A stretch of 64,000 nt of DNA from Helicobacter labacensis (GTDB lineage: Bacteria > Campylobacterota > Campylobacteria > Campylobacterales > Helicobacteraceae): contig NZ_QXQQ01000002.1 of the NCBI RefSeq assembly GCF_003660285.1, forward strand, positions 57,034 through 121,033, in the 5' to 3' direction. Positions within the stretch are counted from its first letter, which is position 1; the number at the start of each line of letters is the position of its first letter. Made by a program: the position numbers and the translations under genes. The notes below the pieces were generated by a model. The model worked only from the letters and a program-made list of their open reading frames with translations. It did no database searches and had not been told where the DNA came from. This document shows, piece after piece, positions 1-10,355 of this stretch.

Positions 1-2217
1 CATCAAGGATTCTTGGGATTGGATTTTAAGGCGCACACTTAGGGCGATTTGCTCAGAATTTTCTGTATAGATGTCTAGGGGGAAGACTTCTTTTAAATGG
101 GGGATGCGTGCTTCTAAAAGGCGTTGCTTGAGAGCCACAAAAGGACAATTTTTATCTATAAGTAGAGTCAAATCCCTAAAGCTGGTGGGCAGCTTTGAAA
201 ACTCTTGAGCCTTGTAGGGCTTTTGGTTGAGCAATGCGCGATTCACTTCAGCGACAAAGCCTTCTAATAAATCTTCTTGTTGGACTAAGATAGGATTGAT
301 CGCCCCCAGCACGCCAATTTTTTGCCCCTCTTGGATGATCCACGCGCTTTGGTAGGGGTGGTAGGTGGCGTTTAAATAGGGGTTTTCTTGCTCTTGGGCG
401 ATGGGTTCTAAATCAAAAGCCCCGATCACACTAGAGATCGCGCGCGCGAAGGCATAAAAATCCCAAGTTTGTCCTTTGGGGTGGGGGTAGTGGGGGGGGG
501 TTTTAAACCCGCTGGCTAGAAAGGCTAGACTTTGTGCCTCCTCACGCTTGGCGTTGTAAATGCTTCCTAACTCAAAAAGGGCAACACTCTTAAAGCCTAG
601 GCTTTTATTGTGGGCGCTTGCCTCTAAGAGTCCGGGGATTAAAGAGGTGCGTAGGGTGTTGAGATCGGCACTAATGGGGTTGAGAAGATCAAGTTCTTGG
701 GGCAATACGGGGTAACCTAGTTCTATTAAGCGTTCCCTCTTGGCAAAGACATAATGCACCACCTCCTTAAATTGCAAGGCAAGGGCTTTGGTGGCTAGGG
801 TGCGCTCAAAGCAATAGCGGGTGTAGTGGGGGTTGGCGCTGGTGGTTTCGCTGGTGTGCAATAAAGCAGGGGGAATGTTCTCAATGCCCACAAAGCGCAA
901 CACCTCTTCGGCAATATCATGCACGCCCTCAATATCATGGCGATGGGGGGGCACTTGGATAGTGAGTGTGTCCTCTTGGGCGTGCAAGCCAAATCCCAAA
1001 CTCTCTAAGATTGCATGGACTTGTTGGTAACTAATTGGCATGCCTAAGATACTGGCGATTTCTGTAAGAGTGAGCTTAAGACTTGGAGGGCTAAAGGTGC
1101 TTAGAGGCGTGCCCACTTGCAAGCGTGCCTCAGGGTAAAAACGAGTGAGTAACAAGGCTAGCCACTCTAAGCCCTCTTGCACCTGTGGGTTGCTCCCGCG
1201 CTGGGAGTGGTGGGTGAGCGTGGGGGTGCTCTCTTGAGGGTGAGAGTGTAGGCATTGGCATAAATGACTAGGCTCTATAAAGCTAGCCTCTAGCAAATAG
1301 GGGGAGGTTTGGGGGGGAGTGGGGGCGCGCACCCCGATCGTGGCTAGGGTTTTGTTAGCGTGCTGGGCGTATAAAAAGCCCTCTGAGGACAACACTTCTA
1401 AGGGCACATTCGGGTAAGCCTGCAAGATCACCCCGCTTAAATAGGTGCTGTATTCTAAGAGATTAGAGACCAAACTCTCTTGTAAATTGTGTTGCAAGGC
1501 TAGAGTGAGGGCGATCTCTAGGGGCAAAAAGGGCGTGTCTAATTCCAGTGTGCCATAACAGAGCGCGCAGGGGGGCAGAGTTTGAGGCAGACTTGGGGGG
1601 GTTGTTAGCGCGCTAAAAGAGAGTTTGGGAGGGGATTTTAAGCGCAGTTTATAAAGCGCACTGATTTCGCGCGCAACGCCTAGCACACTCAAGCAATCCC
1701 CCCGATTGGGGGTTAGGGCGATGTCTAAAAGTGTGCCTTTAAAAAAGGGTAAATCTCTTAGAGGTGTGCCTAGCTTTAAGGGCTGATCTCTATTAAGGCT
1801 ACTATCTAGGATCAAAATCCCCTCATAGAGTTTAGGCAGACCCAGCTCCACGCTTGAGCAGAGCATGCCAAAACTCTCTACACCCCTGAGTGTGCTCGCC
1901 TGTATGTTGAGCTTGCAGGCAGGTAAATACGCCCCTTGCAAAGCCAACGCCACAAACTGCCCCGCCTGCACATTTTTCGCCCCGCAGACAATTTGTAACA
2001 CCTTGCTACCGCTATCCACTTGGCAAATGCTAAGTTTTTCTGCGTTGGGGTGTTTGTCCTTAGTTAGGACTTGTGCGAGCACGACCTCTTGGGGCAACTC
2101 AAAGGGGCTAGCTCCCTCCACCTCCAAGCCTACACGGCTTAAATCCGCACATAAAGTGGGCACATCGGGCAAACTACCCTCTAAAAAATCCTCCAAAGTG
2201 TGGGTATTGAGTAACAT
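1..2217 (-). CDS. pheT: Phenylalanyl-tRNA synthetase beta subunit, C-terminus cut by window edge
   Basis: Beta chain of the alpha2-beta2 enzyme that charges tRNA-Phe in the cytoplasm. The minus-strand frame is open from an ATG at 2217 to position 1, about 739 codons, against roughly 760 or more in the family, so only the C-terminal anticodon-binding end is missing. Visible in order: an EMAP/tRNA-binding domain from about residue 40 (KHPNAEKLSICQVD, VCGAKN), the B3/B4 editing region, a B5 region (PPHRHDIEGVHDIAEEVLR) and the start of the FDX-ACB domain (LPTSFRDLTLLI). The start overlaps the pheS stop as TGATG, so the pair is probably translationally coupled, in the order pheS then pheT. Family assignment is secure. 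Confidence 0.95.
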   Translation of the reverse strand, partial: MLLNTHTLEDFLEGSLPDVPTLCADLSRVGLEVEGASPFELPQEVVLAQVLTKDKHPNAEKLSICQVDSGSKVLQIVCGAKNVQAGQFVALALQGAYLPACKLNIQASTLRGVESFGMLCSSVELGLPKLYEGILILDSSLNRDQPLKLGTPLRDLPFFKGTLLDIALTPNRGDCLSVLGVAREISALYKLRLKSPPKLSFSALTTPPSLPQTLPPCALCYGTLELDTPFLPLEIALTLALQHNLQESLVSNLLEYSTYLSGVILQAYPNVPLEVLSSEGFLYAQHANKTLATIGVRAPTPPQTSPYLLEASFIEPSHLCQCLHSHPQESTPTLTHHSQRGSNPQVQEGLEWLALLLTRFYPEARLQVGTPLSTFSPPSLKLTLTEIASILGMPISYQQVHAILESLGFGLHAQEDTLTIQVPPHRHDIEGVHDIAEEVLRFVGIENIPPALLHTSETTSANPHYTRYCFERTLATKALALQFKEVVHYVFAKRERLIELGYPVLPQELDLLNPISADLNTLRTSLIPGLLEASAHNKSLGFKSVALFELGSIYNAKREEAQSLAFLASGFKTPPHYPHPKGQTWDFYAFARAISSVIGAFDLEPIAQEQENPYLNATYHPYQSAWIIQEGQKIGVLGAINPILVQQEDLLEGFVAEVNRALLNQKPYKAQEFSKLPTSFRDLTLLIDKNCPFVALKQRLLEARIPHLKEVFPLDIYTENSEQIALSVRLKIQSQESLM

Positions 2218-3215
2218 CAAAACGCCTCTAGTAATCTCAAATCGGTTTCAAAAAGACTTCTAAGATCATTGATCGCACAACTGAGCATGGTTAGGCGTTC
2301 AATCCCCATCCCAAAGGCGTATCCACTCACATTGTTTAGCCCCGCATGTTTAAACACCCCCGGATGCACGCACCCTGCCCCCAACACCTCTAGCCAACCG
2401 GTGTGCTTACACACCTTGCACCCCCCTTGAGCGCAAAACACACAGCTAATATCCACCTCTGCGCTAGGCTCGGTGAAAGGGAAAAAGCTAGATCGCCAGC
2501 GCACGCGGATATCCCCAAAGAAATAATGCAAAAAGTCCTCTAAAACCTGTTTGAGATGCCCAAAATGCACCTTGTGCGCGCTATCTACTACTAAACCCTC
2601 TACTTGAGAGAACATGGGGGTGTGCGTGGTGTCATAATCGCGCCTAAAGGTAGGACCTACCCCGATCATTTTAATGGGGGGCTCTTGGGTTTGCATGGCA
2701 TGGATTTGGGTAGGGGAGGTGTGGGTGCGCAAAAGCTTATGATCCTTGAAATAAAAAGTATCTTGCATGGCGCGCGCGGGGTGGTAGGCGGGTATGTTGA
2801 GCGCATCAAAATTGTAAAATTCCTCTTGCACTAACTCTCCCAAGTGCAATTTAAAACCTAGCTGGGTGAAATATTCAATGATGCGATCTTTAGTGTAGCT
2901 GAGTGGATGCCCTAGACTAGCACTAATATGGGTGTTGGCTAAACTAGGATCGAGTTTTTCAGCTTGCAAGCGCGCCTTTAGCTCTAAATTTTGTAAAGCC
3001 TGTTTGCGCTGGGCATGGGCTTGGGTGAAAGCCTCCTTAAATTGGTTGAGTTTTTGGGCTTTATGGGCTTTTTCTTGCCCACTTAAGTTTTTAAGTTGGG
3101 TAAATTCTTGGGTGAGTATCCCCTTTTTGCCCAAGACCTGCAGGCGTAGATCCTCTAACTCTTTGAGATCGCGCACATGGGCAACACGCGCCAAGAGATC
3201 GTCTAAAACCTGCAA
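2217..3215 (-). CDS. pheS: Phenylalanyl-tRNA synthetase alpha subunit
   Basis: Catalytic alpha subunit for phenylalanine activation and transfer. It has 332 residues, near the 327 of E. coli PheS. An N-terminal coiled coil (about 1-90) precedes the class II core, with motif 2 ([22 protein letters not shown]) region, motif 3 ([17 protein letters not shown], here [13 protein letters not shown]) and the conserved [11 protein letters not shown] stretch. An inserted CxxC-CxxC-like cluster near residues 255-267 ([12 protein letters not shown]) could bind metal. The start is TTG with only a weak AGG upstream. It lies 6 bases after the stop of the upstream lipoprotein gene, so both may share a transcript with pheT. 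Confidence 0.95.
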   Translation of the reverse strand: MQVLDDLLARVAHVRDLKELEDLRLQVLGKKGILTQEFTQLKNLSGQEKAHKAQKLNQFKEAFTQAHAQRKQALQNLELKARLQAEKLDPSLANTHISASLGHPLSYTKDRIIEYFTQLGFKLHLGELVQEEFYNFDALNIPAYHPARAMQDTFYFKDHKLLRTHTSPTQIHAMQTQEPPIKMIGVGPTFRRDYDTTHTPMFSQVEGLVVDSAHKVHFGHLKQVLEDFLHYFFGDIRVRWRSSFFPFTEPSAEVDISCVFCAQGGCKVCKHTGWLEVLGAGCVHPGVFKHAGLNNVSGYAFGMGIERLTMLSCAINDLRSLFETDLRLLEAF

Positions 3216-3221
3216 GAGAGT

Positions 3222-3902
3222 CTACCTAATGTCAATTTTGAAGGTATGCACCTCATCGTTGAGAGCCACCCTAACCACTAAAGTGCCCGCAGTGATATGC
3301 TTAGGGTTTACCACCACAAATCCCCCCTTAGCCTTGCCTCCGGGCTTGAGAGTGGAACGCCTCAAATAGTTGATCGCCATGATTTTAAAGGCTTGGCGTT
3401 CATCTTGCATGATCGCTGCAGTCTGTGCGTCATCCATCATCATAAAGGGCACGCCCATCATCATATCATAGGCTAGGAAAGCCCCCTGCCCATAGTAGAA
3501 CATGGGTGAGGGGATATTATCCCCTGTAATAGGCGTAGAAGGCACGGCGATGTTGAACTTTTGTAACACGGGGTCAAAATCGTAACTGGATTTAAGCATT
3601 TGCTTAAAGCTTAACACGGGCAAATTCTCTTGCCCCTCCTGCACGCTAATATGACTACTATCAAAGTCTAGGGGATTTCCTCCCGTGAGTTGCGCGCCTA
3701 CATACAGCACTAAGGGAGGATCGTCCAAGCCCTTGAGTTGCTTTTGGGCGACCTCCACTTGCACCTTGGAGTGGGGCTGGCTAGATGTCAGCACCTGCAC
3801 CCCATTATTATACCTAGACACCTGTTCAGGCTTGACGCTAAGCTTTGCGCACCCCGTGATGAAAGCGACAGACAGACAAGAAGCGACAACTAATGACCTC
3901 AT
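3222..3902 (-). CDS. Putative lipoprotein with methionine-rich stretch
   Basis: A 226-residue exported protein. The N-terminus has a lipobox (AFITGC, Cys18), which suggests lipidation and membrane anchoring after signal peptidase II cleavage. I do not recognise a named family. The middle carries an unusual methionine-rich segment, DMMMGVPFMMMDD, near residues 140-152, and the C-terminal third (GGFVVVNPKHITAGTLVVRVALND) looks like a beta-sandwich that could face other envelope proteins. It sits directly upstream of pheS and downstream of the DHH gene on the same strand. Metal or copper binding by the methionines is only a guess. Confidence is high that it is a real gene and low on function. 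Confidence 0.75.
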   Translation of the reverse strand: MRSLVVASCLSVAFITGCAKLSVKPEQVSRYNNGVQVLTSSQPHSKVQVEVAQKQLKGLDDPPLVLYVGAQLTGGNPLDFDSSHISVQEGQENLPVLSFKQMLKSSYDFDPVLQKFNIAVPSTPITGDNIPSPMFYYGQGAFLAYDMMMGVPFMMMDDAQTAAIMQDERQAFKIMAINYLRRSTLKPGGKAKGGFVVVNPKHITAGTLVVRVALNDEVHTFKIDIR

Positions 3903-3928
3903 GAAAACCCTTTATTATTTTGATAAGT

Positions 3929-5016
3929 TCAAAATCCAAATCGGTTGGCAAAAAAACCATCAGACCCCTCCGTAGTCTCTTGTGCGAAGACCCTTTCTAA
4001 TTGTTCTTTGATGTCATAATAGCCAAAACTTTCTTTAAAACCCTCAATTTTGCCCCCACTGGCGTTTTTATGCCCCCCTCCGTTAAAATACTGTTTACTT
4101 ATGCTACTCACATCGCATTTTCCATTGGAGCGCAAACTCACATTGCCCCTAAAACCCACATCAATGTAAAAGTCAAATTCAGGGTTTTCGCGCAAAAAGA
4201 GATTTGCCAGCACGCTAATCCCCCCCATGCTGTAACTTAAAAACCCCCTTTTATCCTCACATGCCACACTGCACGCCTCTTTTTTTTGCGAAAGCAACGC
4301 CACTTGGGCGTTTGAAGCGATATTATCCATTATCTCAGCATCCGGATCCCCCCCTAGAGCGATCTTTTTAAGCCTAAAAAGATCATTATCAAAGCGCACC
4401 GCTCCATTTTCTTGGTGGATGTAGAGGGGGACCTGTTCTAGGAGTGCAAACTTATAATCCCGGTGCTCCATATCAAACATGAATCGGTTAAGCTCATGGG
4501 TGGTGGCGATCATGCGCATGCACACCTTGCCCAGCTCAAAGCCAAAACCCTCTTCTTGCCAAATATCCACAGAATTAATCATCTCCACCATCGGGGCAAG
4601 TTTCTCCAACGCGCCTCTTGGAGAGGGTTGTAACGCTCTTTGAGCGTTTCGTAAGTGATCTTAGAAGCACTGCGATCCACATCTAAATGATACCAAGAAT
4701 AGGCTTGTGCGGCATCTTGCCCTGTGATGTGGTGATCTAAAAGCAAAATTTCTACCTCCTTGCCCTGCAAGCGCAACGCTTCGCTTTCTTTTTGCAAAAA
4801 CTCCGCCTCGCCCAAAGTCAAGTTCAAATCTGTAACTAAGATCAACGCCTTTTGGGGGTTCTGTTTGTTGAGCGCGTTGATGATCTCTTTGAGCCTTGCG
4901 GAGACCTCTTTACCATAATTGGCATTGTAATAGGTGATTTGTTCAAAAAAATGGCGGCTGACAAATTGGCAACCATAGCCGTCCAAATCAATGTGGGATA
5001 AATGAAAAACTTGCAT
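3929..5016 (-). CDS. DHH-family phosphoesterase, frameshifted as written
   Basis: Ortholog of the gene next to flhA in H. pylori (HP1042 type), a DHH phosphoesterase-like protein of about 360 residues. The first frame (start ATG 5016) carries HIDLDGYGCQ (the DHD-type metal motif) and LLLDHHITG (the DHH motif). The second frame, from about 4609 to 3929, carries the C-terminal DHHA1-type end with GGGHKNASGG near its close. The frames overlap at 4579-4609. Removing one CG dinucleotide from GAGGCGCGTTGGAG (near 4608-4615) gives a continuous EALEKLAP reading; restoring one base would also work. As written the protein stops after about 145 residues. Either a sequence error or a recent loss. Likely substrate is a small nucleotide or nanoRNA, by family only. 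Confidence 0.8.
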
Positions 5017-5026
5017 GTCTTAGTCC

Positions 5027-7225
5027 TTAAAAGTTAATGTTGATGGTGCCTAACACCTCGTATTTGGCGTTGGTGTCTAGCTCGGCATGGCTTAGCACCA
5101 CAATGTCGATCTTAAATTGCTCCATTTTGGTAGAAAGCGGACGGCGTAGCTCTGGATCGACAATGAGGATCACCGGGGCGATCCCACGCTGTAAAATCTT
5201 CATCGATTCGGCAGAGATGTTTTCAATAAGTTGTTGCATCTCGGTGGCGTTTAAAAGCAAGAATTTACCCGAAGCCTGGTCTTTGAGCTTGTTTAATAAA
5301 AATTGCTCGGTGGCGGTGCCTAGAGTGAGTAATTTAAGCGTCCCATCTTCGGATTTAAAAATATTGGTGATGACCCTTGAGAGGCGGGCACGCACCTGCT
5401 CGGTAAGAATGGTGATGTCGTTTTGCACACTGGGGGCAATGTCGGTGATGGTTTCTAAGATGGTGAGCATGTCTTTAATGGGGATTTTTTCATGCAGGAG
5501 TTCTTGCAAGACGGAGCGAATCACACCTGTGGGGATTTTCTTCGCCTCTTCTACGATGGCCGGGTAGTCATTAGCCAAACGCTCTAAAAGGGATTTGACC
5601 TCGTCTTTAGTGATAAACTCTTCGGCGTAGTTTTTGACTAATTCGCTCGTATGCGTGGCGATCACCGTGGAGGGGTCAATGATGGTATAACCTTGGATGA
5701 TTGCCTCCTCTTTGTCTTTAGGCTCGATCCACAAAGCGTCCATGCCAAAGGCGGGCTCTTTAGTGGGGATGCCCTCGATCTCTTTGCCCGCAAAGCCGGT
5801 GTTCATCGCCAAAAAGCGATCGGGCATCACGCTCCCATCGCCAATACTCACCCCCTTCAACTTAATCTCATAATGGGTTGGGGGGAGTTGGAGATTATCG
5901 CGGATGCGAATTTGGGGCATCAAAAAGCCATAGTCGCTAGCGATCTTTTTTCTAATGCCCCTAATGCGCTCTAATAAATCCCCCCCCTGCTTGACATCGG
6001 CTAGGGAGATGAGCTGGTAGCCTAAAGCGAGCTCTAAAAATTCAATTTTAAGCACCTCATTAATAGCCTGCTCTTCTTCTTTTTTGATCTCCTCCGCGCT
6101 CTTTTGGGGGCGGGTGATGGGAGTTGGTTCTGTTTGTGTGGCGACTCTAGCAGAGAGATCAACCCCGGTTTTTTTACTCAGCCAACTCTCAAACTTGGCA
6201 AATAAATTGTCCTTGCCTTCCCTAGAAATGAGCCATGCGATGAATAAAAACAAACTGCCCACAAAGGCGAGCGAAAAGGTGGGCAGCCCGGGCACGCTAG
6301 CAAAAAGCAAAAGAATACAGCCCACGATGACTAAGGTTTTACTCTTGTCAGTCAGTTGGGTGATGAGCTTGCTAGCAAAGTTTTCTTCTTCATGCTGGGT
6401 GGTGCGCGTGGCGACAATGCCCGTAGCCGTGGCGATGATGAGCGCAGGGATTTGCCCCACTAAACCATCTCCAATAGTGAGAATCGTAAAAGTGGATGCG
6501 CTGGCGTTGATACTCATGTCCCTTTGGAACACGCCCACTAAAAAGCCCCCGATGATGTTGATCAAGGTGATGATGATCGAGGCGATCGCATCGCCTTTGA
6601 CAAACTTGCTTGCCCCGTCCATCGCACCATAAAAATCTGCCTCTTGACTCAAAGCGCCACGCCGCCTCTTGGCTTCATCGCTATCAATAAGCCCGGAGTT
6701 TAGATCCGCATCGATGGCCATTTGTTTACCGGGCATCGCATCCAAAGCAAAGCGCGCGCGCACCTCAGTTACACGGGTGGAGCCATTGGTAACCACTAAG
6801 AGATTAACCAGCACCAAGATACTAAAAATGATTGTCCCAATGACATAATTGCCGCTCACCGTAAATTCCCCAAAGGCACTAATAATATCACTCACCGCGC
6901 TAGGACCTTTGTAGCCCTGTGTTAAAATCATACGGGTCGTGGCGACATTGAGCGCGAGGCGATAAAGCGTCACAATCAAGAGCAGAGTTGGGAAAGCGCT
7001 AAAGTCTGTGGGCTTGGTGATGTAAAGCCCGATTAGGATGATGAGCACAGAAAGGGCAATGGAGATAGTCAGCAAAAAATCCAGCAAGAAAGGGGGCAGA
7101 GGCACAATGATGATGCCCAAAATGGCGATCACAAAGGCGACAACCGTTAAGTCTTTAGACTGGCTTAGATGCCTAAAGAATGGAAAAGCCTTTTTGAGAA
7201 CATTTTTAGATTTATTGCCCGCCAC
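5027..7225 (-). CDS. flhA: Flagellar type III export apparatus protein FlhA
   Basis: Integral membrane export-gate component of the flagellar type III secretion system, 732 residues, full length for the family. The N-terminal half (about 25-330) has the expected eight hydrophobic segments and the FHIPEP signature region (around [17 protein letters not shown]). The C-terminal half is the cytoplasmic FlhA-C domain that docks substrate-chaperone complexes (for example [15 protein letters not shown] sequence and [13 protein letters not shown] end). Start ATG 7225 is followed by a basic leader, [12 protein letters not shown]. It is divergent from rpsO with about 110 bases between. This is the same DHH-flhA-rpsO order as in H. 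pylori. Confidence 0.97.
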   Translation of the reverse strand: MAGNKSKNVLKKAFPFFRHLSQSKDLTVVAFVIAILGIIIVPLPPFLLDFLLTISIALSVLIILIGLYITKPTDFSAFPTLLLIVTLYRLALNVATTRMILTQGYKGPSAVSDIISAFGEFTVSGNYVIGTIIFSILVLVNLLVVTNGSTRVTEVRARFALDAMPGKQMAIDADLNSGLIDSDEAKRRRGALSQEADFYGAMDGASKFVKGDAIASIIITLINIIGGFLVGVFQRDMSINASASTFTILTIGDGLVGQIPALIIATATGIVATRTTQHEEENFASKLITQLTDKSKTLVIVGCILLLFASVPGLPTFSLAFVGSLFLFIAWLISREGKDNLFAKFESWLSKKTGVDLSARVATQTEPTPITRPQKSAEEIKKEEEQAINEVLKIEFLELALGYQLISLADVKQGGDLLERIRGIRKKIASDYGFLMPQIRIRDNLQLPPTHYEIKLKGVSIGDGSVMPDRFLAMNTGFAGKEIEGIPTKEPAFGMDALWIEPKDKEEAIIQGYTIIDPSTVIATHTSELVKNYAEEFITKDEVKSLLERLANDYPAIVEEAKKIPTGVIRSVLQELLHEKIPIKDMLTILETITDIAPSVQNDITILTEQVRARLSRVITNIFKSEDGTLKLLTLGTATEQFLLNKLKDQASGKFLLLNATEMQQLIENISAESMKILQRGIAPVILIVDPELRRPLSTKMEQFKIDIVVLSHAELDTNAKYEVLGTININF

Positions 7226-7297
7226 GCCTCTTATACGCCCTTTGTGTAGAATGGGGGTATTTTACACTCTTTCATGTAAAATTCCACTTTTCTAGGC

Positions 7298-7303
7298 TAT
7301 AAT
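7298..7303 (+). promoter_or_regulatory. -10 box of rpsO
   Basis: A perfect TATAAT lies 35 bases before the rpsO start, in the AT-rich gap between flhA and rpsO. An AGGAG ribosome site follows at about 7328-7332. Helicobacter vegetative promoters have a clear -10 and a poorly conserved -35, as seen here. Confidence 0.7.
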
Positions 7304-7337
7304 CGCGCCTTGTTAAAATTTTAGATTAGGAGTTTAC

Positions 7338-7610
7338 ATGGCCTTAGGGGCGCAAAAAAAGCAAGAGATCATCGCCAAATTTGGCAGGCAAGCGAGCGAT
7401 ACGGGGTCTAGTGAAGTGCAGGTCGCGCTTCTTAGCCAGCGCATTAGCGACTTGAGCGCGCATTTGAAACACAATCCCAAGGATCACTCCAGCCGTTTAG
7501 GGCTGTTGAAGTTGGTAGGGCATCGGCGCAACCTACTCAAATACCTCAAACGCACCCAGCATGAGCGCTATTTGGAAGTGATCCAAGCACTAGGCATCAA
7601 AAACCGCTAG
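7338..7610 (+). CDS. rpsO: 30S ribosomal protein S15
   Basis: Primary 16S rRNA-binding protein of the small subunit, 90 residues, exactly the family length. It has the conserved four-helix pattern, with TGSSEVQVALLSQRI, LKHNPKDHSSRLGLL and the C-terminal GHRRNLLKYL that contacts rRNA. ATG 7338 is preceded by TTAGGAG at good spacing. The waaL-like frame starts 8 bases after the stop, as in H. pylori, so the two are probably co-transcribed. Confidence 0.98.
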   Translation: MALGAQKKQEIIAKFGRQASDTGSSEVQVALLSQRISDLSAHLKHNPKDHSSRLGLLKLVGHRRNLLKYLKRTQHERYLEVIQALGIKNR

Positions 7611-7617
7611 GGTATTT

Positions 7618-8852
7618 TTGGGCGCATCGAGTTTCTTTTCTCTTGTCTTTGCGCTGTTCTTTTTAACTTCCTGTAAAAAACCCTTAGCCCAGATTCTGCT
7701 TGTTATCTTAGCCCTAGGCGCATTGGGCTATTATCTCAAATACAAGCCCTCTTTGCAATTGCCCCGCGCCCACAAGTGGTTGGTGTGGGTGTGGGTGCTC
7801 ATGTTTGCAAGTGTGTTACCCAATCTCTTCATGGACGGCAGTTTAGAACACTTTTCGTATAATCTGCGCCTGCTTAACATGCCCTTGATCTACCTGCTAG
7901 GGGCGATCGCTCTGGTGTGTTTGGGCAATGCCCCCCTCAGCTTGCACCAACGCCCCATTTTTTATGGCATGGCACTAACCTGTCTATGCAATGGGGGAAT
8001 CGCGCTGGTGGAGAGGCTAGGTTTTGGAATAGGGCGCGTGAGCGCTTGGAGCACCATTGTGGGTTTTGTAACCCTGAGTGCTATGGCGATCTTTGGGTGC
8101 TATATCTATGCGCTCTACACCTCTAGGCGCGCTGAAAAGCTATTTTTTAGCGCGGCGTTAGTGGTGGGCTTTGTTGTGGTGATCTTGAGTGGCACGCGTA
8201 GCGCGTGGATCGCCTTTTGGTTAACTTTCATCATCCTTTCAAGCCTGATTTTATACACCCAAAAGTCTTGGCGCGCTTTGCCCCATATGTTGGTGCTTGG
8301 CGCGCTCTTGGGGGGGTTGTTTGTGGGAGAACAGATACTAGAAGGGCGCGCCTGATTCAAACACCAAGGGGAGTCCAAGAGAGTTTTAGCCACGATCTCA
8401 AACTCTACGCCCACAATAATGCGGATTCTAGCATCGGGGCGCGTTTGGATCGCTGGAAGGAAGCCTTAGCCATTGTGCGCCTCTCTCCATTATTTGGCAT
8501 GAGTTTGAGCGCGCGTTGCAAGCACATGGGCACAATCATCGCGCTAGCGCATTCTCACCATAGTGTGGAACATAGCGATTGTAAGGGCAAATACGACAAT
8601 GAGATTTTCAACACGCTTGCGCATAAGGGCTTGGTGGGCTTGGGGGTGCTCTTGGCGTTTTGGGCTGTAGTGGCGCGTATCTTTTGGATGAGACGCTCAT
8701 CTCAGCCCCAACTTGCCCTCTTCATGCTGGCTTTGCTAGGTTTTTACATTTTCTTGGGGATTGGTTTTGATCCCTTTGCCTTTTTCATTGAAGGGAGTTT
8801 TTTTGTAGGGATGGTGGTGATGGGGATGGTGGGGGCGCGCGCGCCCTCTTAG
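7618..8852 (+). CDS. waaL: O-antigen ligase WaaL-like membrane protein, frameshifted as written
   Basis: Polytopic inner-membrane protein that would attach O-antigen chains to lipid A-core on the periplasmic face. The position after rpsO matches waaL (HP1039) of H. pylori. The first frame (7618 to 8355, TTG start) has about seven hydrophobic helices. The second frame continues with a large periplasmic loop (SSIGARLDRWKEALAIVR, containing the conserved RxxxW-type region) and then two C-terminal helices, ending at 8852. The switch falls at GGGCGCGCC, 8344-8352. Removing one CG gives continuous EGRLIQTP, and adding one base also works. Repaired length is about 410 residues. If real, the break would give O-chain-less LPS. 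Confidence 0.75.
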
Positions 8853-8876
8853 TGTTATCCAACGCGTGGGTGTTAT

Positions 8877-8893
8877 GCGGTATCATTCTTGCT
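8877..8893 (+). promoter_or_regulatory. Sigma54-type promoter before fliK
   Basis: The pattern GG-N10-GC (GG at 8879-8880, TTGCT ending at 8893) lies 30 bases before the fliK start. The -12 half TTGCT is perfect; the -24 half is TGCGG rather than TTGG, so it is a weaker match. RpoN control of fliK-flgD is known in H. pylori, which supports the call. Confidence 0.5.
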
Positions 8894-8922
8894 TGTAGTG
8901 CTAAAACAAGCAAAGGATATCT

Positions 8923-10324
8923 ATGGCTCTTAACCCTACGAGCTTAGAGATCGCCAAAACATCCAGCAAGGGTAAGACCCCTGTTTCTGCGTCCAAGAAG
9001 ACCTTAGCCGCGGATAAAGACGCGTTCAAACAGCTTTTAGCCCACCAAAAAAAGCAACTCAAAACCCCCCTACTTGCCGATCCTAAGATCGACAAGCACA
9101 AAAAAGACGCGTTACCCATTGCCCTAGCTAAAGCCCAAGAGAAAAAGACTTCTAAGAATCCTGATCCCAACCACACCACCCCCCTAGCCCACTTGTTAGA
9201 AGGCAAGATGCCAAAAGTGCCCCCATTGCCTGATAAAACCTCCAAAAGCCCTCACACGCCCCAAAAATCCAAAACCCCCAAAACCGATCTCTTGGCGGAT
9301 AAAAAACGCCTCCAAACACGCTAAACTCTCCGACATCAAGAAGCTTGAAGGGGCTAAGAAATTGGGCTTGAGTTCCCTCAAGCATGAAAAAAAGCGCGCC
9401 CCCCCACAAAGCCTGAATCTAAAACCCCCCTTTCCACCCAGCACCTATTAGACATGCAAAAAAAACCCACAGCCTCTCTCAAGGACAAAAAAAGCCCCTG
9501 AACCCAAAAATACGGACACCCCCAAGCAAGAGAGCAAAGCCACTGCGAGCCCCCCGCCCAAAGCCCCCTTGAGTCAGCTTTTAACCCACCAAGGCATCAC
9601 CCAAAACAAACAAGAGAGCGCTAAACTCCATGCGCAGAAACTCTATGGGCACACCCTCCCTAAAGATAACGAAACCAACGATCGCGAAATCAAGCAGGCG
9701 TTTAAACAAGCCCTTGTGCAATTCCCTCCCTCCATTTATGCCCCCCACGCGCCCTTACAAGGTCCAGCTGGCACTAAAATTAGCCCTGAAGAGCAAAAGG
9801 AGGAAAAACCCAGTCTAGCCATTAAAGAGAGTGTGTCCCATGCGCCCATCCAACATGCCCAAGATAAAGAACTTCCCAAAGCTCCTTTGATTAAAGAAAC
9901 CCTTAAGAATTTTAGTGCCGAACTCAAACAAGCTCTTGTGGATTTCAAACCCCCCATTACAAAACTTTCTATGGAGCTCCACCCAGATAAACTAGGCAAG
10001 GTGGAGGTGGTGATCCAACAGGTGGGGAATAATATCCAAGTGAGTGTGAGCTCGAGCGCGCCTGTTGCCGCCTTATTATCCTCTTACAACAACGAATTGC
10101 GCCACAATTTAGCCCAAATGGGCTTTAGTGATGTAGATGTGAGTTTTATCGCGCACAATAACACCGGGCATGGTTCTAGCAACCCCCAACAGCAACACAG
10201 CCAAAACCCCCACAATCCCCAAAGCCAAAACCCCCATACCCCCCAAAGCCCCTCTAAAGACACGAATGCCCCCCCTCTAAGAGTGGGGGACTCTACGCTT
10301 AAGATCAGCAGATTAAGGGTATAA
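8923..10324 (+). CDS. fliK: Flagellar hook-length control protein FliK, three frame breaks
   Basis: Hook-length ruler and export-specificity switch. ATG 8923 has an AAAGGA site. The N-terminal part is Lys/Pro/Ala-rich and disordered, with repeated QLLAHQKK / HLLDMQKK / QLLTHQGI-type motifs. The conserved FliK C-domain lies near 9900-10160 (LSMELHPDKLGKVEVVIQ), followed by a Gln/Asn/His/Pro-rich tail. The reading frame changes three times: at A6 (9301-9306, one A too many), C7 (9399-9405, one C too few) and A7 (9487-9493, one A too many). Repairing all three gives one protein of about 466 residues; H. pylori FliK is a little over 500. As written translation stops at 9324. All three sites are homopolymers. 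Confidence 0.8.
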
Positions 10325-10355
10325 TGGGGGGGTTATACCACAAAGGGAGAAGGGC

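Noticed and set aside
833..2263. Plus-strand frames opposite pheT
   Set aside because: They are shadows of pheT, which has full family motifs in the other strand.
10190..10260. Imperfect CAAAACCCCC-type repeats at the end of fliK as a phase-variable tract
   Set aside because: Only two imperfect copies, in frame, encoding a low-complexity tail; no sign that they switch the gene.
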